A DNA stretch of 32,573 nt, taken from NCBI GenBank assembly GCA_012963885.1, contig DTUY01000212.1, forward strand, positions 1-32,573, written 5' to 3'. Source of the stretch: Candidatus Poribacteria bacterium (GTDB taxonomy: Bacteria; Poribacteria; WGA-4E; UBA9662). The first letter of the stretch is position 1. Each line of letters starts with the position of its first letter. Under the pieces are notes generated by a model. The model made no database searches. It had not been told where the DNA came from and saw only the letters and a program-made list of their open reading frames with translations. Below are positions 15,939-23,679 of the stretch, piece after piece. The translations under genes were made by a program, and so were the position numbers.

Positions 15939-18623
15939 ATGCATAATTTGTTCAACACGCTTCAATCATTTGAGAGCGATGATAAGCAAATTCAATACTA
16001 TTCATTGCCAGAACTTGAAAATCGGGGAATTGGTAAGATTTCGAGATTACCAATTAGTATTCGAATTTTACTTGAAGCACTACTGCGAAATTACGATAAC
16101 GAAGTTATTGTTGAACAGGATATTATAGATATCGCAGTTTGGGATGCTACCAAACCAAAAGCAACGGAAATTCCATTTAAACCTGCAAGAGTGGTTGCCC
16201 AAGATTTTACGGGTGTGCCATTGTTAGTCGACCTAGCAGCGATGCGGTCAACTGTTAAGAAACTTGGTGGCGATCCCAAGATCATTGAACCCCTTATTCC
16301 AGTTAACCTTGTTATTGATCATTCAATTCAGGTTGACGCTTATGGATCAAATGACGCATTAGACATTAATACGCGAATCGAATTTGAGCGAAACAAGGAA
16401 CGATACGAATTTCTGAAGTGGGGGCAACGAGCATTTGAGAAATTTACAGTTATCCCACCATCAACTGGAATTATTCATCAAATAAACCTGGAGTACCTTG
16501 CCGAAGTTGTGGTAACTGACGAAAGCGGTGGCGGCTCGATTGCTTACCCTGATACCCTTGTTGGAACTGATTCTCATACTACAATGATTAACGGTTTAGG
16601 TATTGTTGGATGGGGTGTTGGTGGTATTGAAGCCGAAGCGGCGATACTGGGACAACCAGTTTACATTCTCACTCCCGAAGTAGTGGGTGTTAACCTGACA
16701 GGATCACTCAAAGAAGGTATCACAGCAACAGATTTAGTATTAACTGTCACCCAGAAACTGCGAGAGACTCAAGTTGTTGGGAAGTTTGTTGAATTCTTTG
16801 GTGAAGGAGTCGAAACTCTTTCGCTTCCTGACCGTGCCACGATATCAAATATGTGCCCTGAATATGGCGCGACCATCGGTTTTTTCCCGGCAGATAGTGA
16901 GTCAATCCGATATCTTGAATTGACGAATCGCAAAGACACGCAAATCCGACTGATTGAAGATTATCTCAAGCATCAGGGACTGTTTGGTATTCCCAAAGAT
17001 GGTGAAATTGATTATAGCCAAAAACTTGAGATTGATCTAGATAGTATTGATCCATCGGTTGCTGGCCCCAAACGACCTCAAGACCGAATTATACTTTCAC
17101 AAGTCAAAAACACATTTAGTAAACTGCTAAGCCAACCTGTTTCGGATGGAGGCTTCGGCTTGGCTGACGAAGCAGTCAACCAAATACCAGATCGAAAAAA
17201 CGGGATTACGCATGGTTCCGTTGTCATCTCAGCAATTACGAGTTGTACAAATACAAGTAATCCATCTGTAATGATTGCCTCCGGACTTTTAGCCAAGAAA
17301 GCTGTTGAAATCGGATTGCGTGTGCCAGATTATGTCAAGACTAGCCTTGCTCCCGGTTCTCGCGTTGTTACAGAATACCTGAAGGCTACCGGGTTGCTGC
17401 CTTATCTTGAAAAGCTAGGATTTAATGTGGTTGGATACGGATGTACAACCTGCATTGGCAATAGCGGTCCATTGGAGGAGGAAATCCAGCAGGCTATTCA
17501 GCAATCGGGTTTGGTCACGGCTAGCGTCCTGTCTGGAAACAGAAACTTCGAGGCGCGCGTCCATCAGGACGTAAAGGCAAGTTTCCTCATGTCTCCACCC
17601 TTAGTGGTTGCCTATGCAATCGCTGGTCAGGTTGATATTGACCTAACTACAGAGCCACTTGGTACTGATGACAATGGAACCGCCGTATATCTATCCGACA
17701 TCTGGCCGACTCAACGCGAGATAACAGATCTTATTTCCTCGGCCGTTAATTCTGAGATCTTCAGCCGACTTTACTCTGGAATTGACAGTCAGGCTCCAGA
17801 ATGGGCTAATCTTGAGGTGCCGACTGGAGAAATCTATGCCTGGGATAGTAAAAGTACTTATATTCAAAAACCACCGTTCTTTGAGGATTTCAGCCTCCAG
17901 ATAGCCCCCATTATGGAGATTACAAATGCACGTATCTTAGCACTTCTTGGTGATTCCATAACAACGGACCATATTTCTCCTGCTGGAATGATTGCTGCGC
18001 AAAGCCCTGCGGGTAAACACTTGATTGACAAAGGGATTGAACAACGTGATTTTAATTCCTATGGATCAAGACGTGGTAATGACCAGGTGATGACACGCGG
18101 AACCTTCGCCAATAACCGGATTAAGAACCTGATGCTAACCGATGTTGAAGGTGGTTACACCAAGGTCTTTCCAAACGGTGGACAAGCCACAATTTACGAA
18201 GCATCCAGAAACTATATTGAAACCCGGACGCCAATGGTCGTTCTTGCTGGTAAAGAGTATGGATGCGGAAGTTCTCGTGACTGGGCAGCTAAAGGGCCGA
18301 AATTGCTTGGTGTTGTGGCTGTAGTAGCGGAAAGCTATGAACGGATCCACCGGAGCAACTTGATCGGCATGGGGATTTTACCTATACAGTTTCAAGGCGA
18401 AAACAGCATTAAATCACTTGGACTCACAGGGGCAGAGGTAATCAGTATACTCGGTATCTCCGACGACTTAGTACCGCAACAGGAAGTTACCATTCAGATC
18501 ACTGACGAATCCGGTTCAAGTCGTCAGATTCAAGCCACCGTCCGAATCGATACACCAATCGAGGTAGAATATTATCGCCATGGCGGTATTTTGGATTATG
18601 TAATTCGAAATTTAATGAAGTAG
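15939..18623 (+). CDS. acnA: Aconitate hydratase A
   Basis: Isomerises citrate to isocitrate in the TCA cycle. The 894 residues match the AcnA/IRP1 type. The three 4Fe-4S cluster cysteines are Cys436 ([15 protein letters not shown]) and Cys502 and Cys505 ([14 protein letters not shown]), almost the same numbers as in IRP1 and E. coli AcnA. Other signatures are [28 protein letters not shown] at the swivel domain, YGSRRGND and [15 protein letters not shown]. The ATG follows GGAG. Its own promoter and dyad lie 40-90 bases upstream. AcnA-type proteins in other bacteria can also bind RNA when the cluster is lost. A DMT permease pseudogene starts 8 bases after the stop. Confidence 0.97.
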   Translation: MHNLFNTLQSFESDDKQIQYYSLPELENRGIGKISRLPISIRILLEALLRNYDNEVIVEQDIIDIAVWDATKPKATEIPFKPARVVAQDFTGVPLLVDLAAMRSTVKKLGGDPKIIEPLIPVNLVIDHSIQVDAYGSNDALDINTRIEFERNKERYEFLKWGQRAFEKFTVIPPSTGIIHQINLEYLAEVVVTDESGGGSIAYPDTLVGTDSHTTMINGLGIVGWGVGGIEAEAAILGQPVYILTPEVVGVNLTGSLKEGITATDLVLTVTQKLRETQVVGKFVEFFGEGVETLSLPDRATISNMCPEYGATIGFFPADSESIRYLELTNRKDTQIRLIEDYLKHQGLFGIPKDGEIDYSQKLEIDLDSIDPSVAGPKRPQDRIILSQVKNTFSKLLSQPVSDGGFGLADEAVNQIPDRKNGITHGSVVISAITSCTNTSNPSVMIASGLLAKKAVEIGLRVPDYVKTSLAPGSRVVTEYLKATGLLPYLEKLGFNVVGYGCTTCIGNSGPLEEEIQQAIQQSGLVTASVLSGNRNFEARVHQDVKASFLMSPPLVVAYAIAGQVDIDLTTEPLGTDDNGTAVYLSDIWPTQREITDLISSAVNSEIFSRLYSGIDSQAPEWANLEVPTGEIYAWDSKSTYIQKPPFFEDFSLQIAPIMEITNARILALLGDSITTDHISPAGMIAAQSPAGKHLIDKGIEQRDFNSYGSRRGNDQVMTRGTFANNRIKNLMLTDVEGGYTKVFPNGGQATIYEASRNYIETRTPMVVLAGKEYGCGSSRDWAAKGPKLLGVVAVVAESYERIHRSNLIGMGILPIQFQGENSIKSLGLTGAEVISILGISDDLVPQQEVTIQITDESGSSRQIQATVRIDTPIEVEYYRHGGILDYVIRNLMK

Positions 18624-18631
18624 GATAATGC

Positions 18632-19497
18632 TTGATCGCCCTGATCCTGCACGTAATACTTTCCTCTGCCTTTGGAATACTGCTCAAATATGCAAAGGAC
18701 CGCGGTTATCGTTTAGATTCTATTGGGTTCATAAATTATTTGGTTGCATTGCTGATTGCTATCTGGTCGATGATGCAGTTGGGTAGTTTCAGTTTCTCCG
18801 GATTGACAACTGGGCTTGGAACGACTAATGGTATCACTTACGCACTTGGATTCTTCCTCTGGAAGGCTGCAGTTCGAGTCAGCGGCGTGTTGTTACCACA
18901 GTCATACTTCGCCTTTCAATGGTCATACCGCTCACCTTTGCAATTCTGATCTGGCACGAAACACCTAATACATGGCAAATCTTAGGCATATTTCTCACCT
19001 GCGGAGCGCTACCTCTCCTATGCACAAATGATCCTGTAGAAGTAGCCCCTAATAATGTATCGACGACAACAGGTGGGTTAGGGGCTGTCGTTGTGTCCCT
19101 TACATTCGCGAACGCTGGTGTAGGCCGTCTTGTGATGAAGATCTTCAATGAGACTTGTCCGATGGATCAAAAACCATTTTATTTATTTTTCCTGTTTAGT
19201 GTAACAACGTTTGTTTTTGCTATCGTCTGCATTCATCGGAAGATCATGCCAACACGTTGGGAATATGTCTTTGGTATCTTGGTTGGAGTTTCCAATTTTT
19301 CCCAAAGTGTCACGTTCCTACTGGCATTGGATTCCGTAGATGCCCTGATCGCTTTTCCTGTATCGGCTGCTAGTAGCGTTCTTTTTACCACATTGGTTGG
19401 TGTAGTTATCCTCAAGGAAAAGCTACACACAAAATCGATAATTGGAATTACCTTGGCGGTTGTCGCCCTTATATTTGTTAACCTGAAGAATACATAA
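18632..19497 (+). pseudogene. DMT-superfamily (EamA-like) permease, one frameshift
   Basis: An integral membrane transporter of about 288 residues, split by one lost base near 18880-18900. The first part starts at TTG 18632, eight bases after the acnA stop, and gives LHVILSSAFGILLKYAKDRG plus further TM segments to AVRVSG. The second part, continuing in the next frame (VVTTVILRLSMVIPLTFAIL, then IWHETPNTWQILGIFLTCGA), has the rest of the TM segments and ends LVGVVILKEKLHTKSIIGI, a typical EamA repeat end. DMT proteins export or import small metabolites; the substrate is unknown. With one lesion only, this could also be a sequence error, and then it would be an ordinary gene coupled to acnA. 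Confidence 0.72.
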
Positions 19498-19525
19498 AGT
19501 TGTTGAAGTCTGGAGGAGAAAAATT

Positions 19526-22500
19526 TTGTCTATACAAGGTTATTATCGTTTCCCAACTATCCACGAGGATCAAGTCGTGTTTGTGGCAGAAGACGATCTG
19601 TGGACAGTGGAAGTCAGTGGTGGGATTGCTCGGCGCCTTACTTCCAATTTAGGAGAAGTTAGCCATCCATTTATATCACCGGATGGTAAATATCTTGCCT
19701 TTACAGGACGTGAAGAGGGACCAGCTGAAGTGTTTGTCATGCCAACACTTGGAGGATTATCAGAGCGTTTGACATATCTTGGCACACACAATGCGGTTGT
19801 AAACTGGAAGCCCGATAACCAAACAATTATTTTTGCCAGTAATGCCAAACTGCCATTCACACGTAGTTTCCAGCTATTTGAGATAGATCAGAACGGTGGA
19901 ATTTCGCAACCTATGCCTTATGGATCTGCACGAAATATTTCGTATGGGAAGAACGGTGGAATTGTACTGGGTCGGTTTACCGCAGATCCAGCACGTTGGA
20001 AACGTTATCGTGGTGGGACAGCCGGTGTCATCTGGATTGATCCAGATGACACCGGTGAATTCCGGCAACTCATCAATCTTGGTGGTAACCTCGCTAGCCC
20101 CATGTGGGTCGAAGATCGTATCTTTTTTCTGTCGGATCACCAAGGTATTGGTAATTTGTACTCTTGTTTGCCCGATGGAGAAGATTTACAGCACCATACA
20201 AACCACCAAGAATTCTATGCCCGATACGCCTCTACCGACGGTAATCGAATCGTTTATCATGTGGGGGCAGACTTATACGTTTATGATCCTCATTACAATA
20301 AGAATCAGCTTATTACAATTGATTTTCGAACGCCACGAATCCAGAGAAACCGAAAATTCGTTGATACAGCAAGATATTTTGAGGATTATGATCTAGATCC
20401 GCATAATCACTCAGTTTCAATTACGAGTCGCGGTAAATCCTTCACCATGGGGAATTGGGAAGGTGCGGTCACTCAGCACGGTTACTCGGACGGTGTACGA
20501 TACCGATTAACACGGTGGTTAAAAGATGGTCAGCGACTGGTATGTATCAGTGATGAAGGTGAAGAAGAGTTTCTTGAAATTCGCTATGCTAATGAATCAA
20601 AGCCACCTGAAAAACTTGAAGGGCTTGATATTGGTAGACCAGTGTCACTTGATGTCTCACCAAAAGATGATCTTGTTGTTCTGACCAATCATCGGTTTGA
20701 ACTAGTACTCATCGATCTTGAGTCTAAAAAAATGACTTTGTTGGATCGAAGTAATTATGAGCGAGTCAACGGAGTCTCATGGTCGCCTGACGGCAAGTGG
20801 ATTGCTTACGGTTTGGCCTGCACACAGCAGACTTCGTCAATTAAGATTTGTCAAACGGAAAGTGGTGAAACTCACCAAGTGACCGAGCCGATACTTCGTG
20901 ATATCAATCCATCGTTTGATCCCGAAGGCAAATTTCTGTACTTCCTCTCCTACCGTGATTTTAGTCCAGTCTATGATAACCTTCATTTCGACCTTGGTTT
21001 TCCACGTGGTATGCGACCGTTTTTGATAACTCTGCAGGCTGATCAGAAATCGCCTTTTGTTGCCGAGCCAAAGCCACTGGTTGAACCCGAAGGAAATAAA
21101 AAAGAGGATAGTTGCAGAGAGGACGAAAATATAGATACGATAGTCGAACAGCATAACGATCAAGGGCAGAAGGAAAAGGAGGACGAGAAACTAGTCCAGA
21201 TCGATTTAGAAGGAATTACGGACCGAGTTGTTGCATTCCCTTTATCAGAAGGACGTTATGGCCAGATTGCAGGTATAAAAAATAAAGTGTACTTTACGTC
21301 TTTTCCTATACCAGGAAGTGAGGAAAAAAGTCGCCTTGAAATGTACGACGTTGAAAAACATGAAAAAGAAACAATTGCGAGTGATGTATCCAGTTTCAAA
21401 GTCAGTAGCGATTACAAAATTTTAGCCTATCAGTCAGCTGACAAACTTCGGATAATCAAAGCCTGTGAGAAAGCACCGGATAAGGACGAGCAGACACGTG
21501 TCGGCGGCTGGATTAATCTCGGCAGGATCAAGGTCTCAGTTGATCCTGATACTGAAAGGAGACAGATGTATCGTGAGGCATGGCGATTGCAGCGAGAGCA
21601 CTTCTGGGTTGAAGATATGTCAGGGGTCGATTGGAATTGCGTTCATGACCGGTATCTACCGTTACTTGACCGGATTACAACCAGATCCGAATTCTCTGAC
21701 TTGATGTGGGAAATGCAAGGGGAATTAGGTACATCACATGCTTACGAGAGCGGTGGTGATTACCGCCTAAATCCACACAACTATGGTCAAGGCTTTCTTG
21801 GGGCCGAACTTGAGTATGATGTGAGTGATCAAGCTTACAAGATTCTGCATATTGTTCGAGGAGATTCATGGTCAGAGGGAAAAGACTCACCATTGAACGG
21901 TCCTGGCATTAACATTAAGGTTGGAGATAAGCTCATGGCCGTTAATGGTCAAAAATTGGATCAGGAAACCTCACCACAGCAACTTCTAGTTAACCAAGCT
22001 GGTTCAGAGGTCACGTTGACGGTAAAAACTGATGATTCAGAGAATCCAACACGAACTGTTAGCATTAAGGCCATTGGTGATGAACGTTCTATCTATTATC
22101 GACAATGGGTAACCCAAAACAGAAAAACTGTTTATACAAAGACTGGAGGTAAAGTTGGCTATGTACATATCCCTGATATGGGGGTAAACGGTTATGCTGA
22201 GTTTCATAGATCTTATCTTTTAGAGATTAATTGTGATGCTTTAATCGTTGATGTTCGGTGTAACGGTGGTGGCCATGTGTCACAATTGATTCTTGAGAAA
22301 TTAGCCAGAAAACGGATTGGTTATAATTTGCAACGCTGGGGGAGGGCAACGCCATATCCCGAAGGCTCCTTGTTGGGACCAATTGTTGCAGTTACTGATG
22401 AACTGGCGGGATCGGACGGTGACATCTTTAGCCATTGCTTTAAGCTAATGAAACTTGGAACGCTTATTGGAAAAAGAACTTGGGGTGGAGTAATTGGTAT

Positions 22501-22774
22501 CTCACCACGCCACACTCTTGTTGATGGCAGCAAAACAACACAACCGGAATATTCGTTCTGGTTTCAGGACGTAGACTGGGGAGTGGAGAATTATGGTACA
22601 GACCCTGATATTGAAGTTGATATCACACCACAAGATTACATGCGAAACGAAGATCCTCAACTCAACAAAGCGATCGAGGAGATTCTCGTGCAGTTGGAAG
22701 AAAATCCTCCGAAACTTCCCGACTTCGGAAATAAACCGGATTTGAGTTTTCCAACATTTCTATCATCACAGTAA
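19526..22774 (+). CDS. Tricorn protease
   Basis: A 1082-residue cytoplasmic serine peptidase. In archaea, tricorn forms a large hexamer that cuts proteasome products into short peptides. Domain order as in Thermoplasma tricorn: six-bladed then seven-bladed beta-propeller (about 1-660, with repeated SPDGK.IAY/FLS motifs), helical C1 (about 680-755), PDZ (about 760-850) and the C2 core. Catalytic residues line up as His738 (GTSHAYESGG), Ser963-Asp964 (ELAGSDGDIFSHC) and Glu1021 (VENYGTDPD). A very acidic, lysine-rich linker (about 515-560) is an insertion. The start is TTG at 19526 behind GGAGGAG. It follows the DMT gene by 28 bp. A 34-bp palindrome lies inside at 20022-20055. No partner peptidase gene is nearby. 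Confidence 0.95.
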   Translation: MSIQGYYRFPTIHEDQVVFVAEDDLWTVEVSGGIARRLTSNLGEVSHPFISPDGKYLAFTGREEGPAEVFVMPTLGGLSERLTYLGTHNAVVNWKPDNQTIIFASNAKLPFTRSFQLFEIDQNGGISQPMPYGSARNISYGKNGGIVLGRFTADPARWKRYRGGTAGVIWIDPDDTGEFRQLINLGGNLASPMWVEDRIFFLSDHQGIGNLYSCLPDGEDLQHHTNHQEFYARYASTDGNRIVYHVGADLYVYDPHYNKNQLITIDFRTPRIQRNRKFVDTARYFEDYDLDPHNHSVSITSRGKSFTMGNWEGAVTQHGYSDGVRYRLTRWLKDGQRLVCISDEGEEEFLEIRYANESKPPEKLEGLDIGRPVSLDVSPKDDLVVLTNHRFELVLIDLESKKMTLLDRSNYERVNGVSWSPDGKWIAYGLACTQQTSSIKICQTESGETHQVTEPILRDINPSFDPEGKFLYFLSYRDFSPVYDNLHFDLGFPRGMRPFLITLQADQKSPFVAEPKPLVEPEGNKKEDSCREDENIDTIVEQHNDQGQKEKEDEKLVQIDLEGITDRVVAFPLSEGRYGQIAGIKNKVYFTSFPIPGSEEKSRLEMYDVEKHEKETIASDVSSFKVSSDYKILAYQSADKLRIIKACEKAPDKDEQTRVGGWINLGRIKVSVDPDTERRQMYREAWRLQREHFWVEDMSGVDWNCVHDRYLPLLDRITTRSEFSDLMWEMQGELGTSHAYESGGDYRLNPHNYGQGFLGAELEYDVSDQAYKILHIVRGDSWSEGKDSPLNGPGINIKVGDKLMAVNGQKLDQETSPQQLLVNQAGSEVTLTVKTDDSENPTRTVSIKAIGDERSIYYRQWVTQNRKTVYTKTGGKVGYVHIPDMGVNGYAEFHRSYLLEINCDALIVDVRCNGGGHVSQLILEKLARKRIGYNLQRWGRATPYPEGSLLGPIVAVTDELAGSDGDIFSHCFKLMKLGTLIGKRTWGGVIGISPRHTLVDGSKTTQPEYSFWFQDVDWGVENYGTDPDIEVDITPQDYMRNEDPQLNKAIEEILVQLEENPPKLPDFGNKPDLSFPTFLSSQ
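20022..20055. repeat. Perfect 16-bp inverted repeat inside the tricorn gene
   Basis: CCGGTGTCATCTGGAT (20022-20037), then TG, then its exact reverse complement (20040-20055). It encodes AGVIWIDPDDTGEF in the first propeller. The arms are too close for an RNA hairpin with a full stem, although inner pairs could open to a 6-base loop. It may be a template-switch product or a chance dyad. Confidence 0.8.
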
Positions 22775-22844
22775 TTACTGTCTTCTCCAGAAATTTAATT
22801 CTATGAATGTAGATTTAATACAACATCCCCAACATGAATCTGGC

Positions 22845-22873
22845 TTGAATTGTAATACAAAATTAAGTATAAT
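22845..22873 (+). promoter_or_regulatory. Promoter for the cold-shock gene, with a long leader
   Basis: TTGAAT (22845-22850), 17 bases, and a perfect TATAAT (22868-22873). The start near 22880 gives a leader of about 190 bases before the ATG at 23073, similar to the long cold-regulated leaders of known csp mRNAs. The leader ends in a very strong ribosome-binding site, AAGGAGGTG (23057-23065). A short dyad TGAAC/GTTCA lies at about 22911-22923. The stretch 22775-22844 shows nothing. Confidence 0.6.
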
Positions 22874-23072
22874 TCTGGCGGTGTTCAAGATTTTGTCAAG
22901 GTAAGGTTTCATGAACATTGTTCATAGTGTGAATGAATCACAGGATGTTTTAAGTTGCCGGCAGTTCAAAATCCAGTTACTTCTGTTTAGTAAGTATTTA
23001 GTTTTGTAACTTCTACTTCCGAAACTCTATTGGAGCATTTACGAGCTTTTTTATGGAAGGAGGTGTCAACTG

Positions 23073-23273
23073 ATGAAAAAAGGTCAAGTCAAGTGGTTTA
23101 ACGATGCCAAGGGTTATGGTTTTATAGTCACTGATGAAGGACAAGACGTTTTTGTCCATTATTCTGAGATCCAAGGATTTGGACACAAAACACTTATGGA
23201 AGGACAGGAAGTTGAATTTGAGGTTTCGGAAACTGAAAAAGGTCTCCAAGCCAGAAATGTCGTCAGACTGTAA
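23073..23273 (+). CDS. Cold-shock protein (CspA family)
   Basis: A 66-residue single cold-shock domain that binds single-stranded RNA or DNA and melts mRNA structure. RNP1 is KGYGFIV and RNP2 is VFVHYSEI, both with the aromatic nucleic-acid-contact residues. The C-terminus [11 protein letters not shown] is typical. Length is normal. The near-perfect Shine-Dalgarno AAGGAGGTG implies very high expression. It is a single-gene unit with its own promoter upstream and a hairpin terminator about 120 bases downstream. Whether it is cold-induced or constitutive cannot be told, but the long leader fits post-transcriptional control. Confidence 0.96.
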   Translation: MKKGQVKWFNDAKGYGFIVTDEGQDVFVHYSEIQGFGHKTLMEGQEVEFEVSETEKGLQARNVVRL

Positions 23274-23392
23274 GGAAGGTGATATCTAGTAAGGGAACTC
23301 AATTTCCTAACTAACGCAATTACTCTAATTCTTATTAATAAACCGGCATACTATCGTAACTAAAATGTCGGTATGAAATGAAACAGTATCGC

Positions 23393-23446
23393 AAAGGGCA
23401 ATTCTAGCAGAAAATGGTTACTGAAACCTGCGGAGAATTGCCCTTT
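23393..23446 (+). terminator. Hairpin terminator after the cold-shock gene
   Basis: Arms AAAGGGCAATTCT (23393-23405) and AGAATTGCCCTTT (23434-23446) pair perfectly, with an extra inner GCAG/CTGC pairing. A U-rich run (TTTCTATATTATTTT) follows. The long loop is unusual, but the position between cspA-like and leuS genes fits termination. A weaker stem (ACCGGCAT/ATGTCGGT, one G-U pair) lies just upstream at 23342-23372. Confidence 0.65.
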
Positions 23447-23546
23447 CTATATTATTTTGTGAATAACGTTAACAGTAAATTTCCGTAATAAAATAGAGAG
23501 TTGGTTCTTTGCCCATAATCTTAATTGGCACCCCATATTAAAACTG

Positions 23547-23578
23547 TTGGAAAATTCAAAGATATATAATAATATAAT
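23547..23578 (+). promoter_or_regulatory. AT-rich candidate promoter for leuS
   Basis: TTGGAA (23547-23552) is followed by two TATAAT copies (23565-23570 and 23573-23578). The spacers of 12 and 20 bases are not ideal; a TAATAT at 17 bases is the alternative. No T-box leader (no AGGGUGGNACCGCG-like element) was found between here and leuS. Apart from this and the terminator, 23274-23679 holds nothing I can support. Confidence 0.35.
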
Positions 23579-23679
23579 ATGTCCTCATCTCTGTGGCAAA
23601 ACATTGAATTATGCCAAGCCAGTTTTTGTGCTATCGCGATGTTGGCACCAATACTGATGAAGGATAGAGAGATATAGGA

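Noticed and set aside
23447..23679. T-box leader upstream of leuS
   Set aside because: No specifier-loop arrangement, no conserved T-box sequence and no terminator/antiterminator pair could be found.
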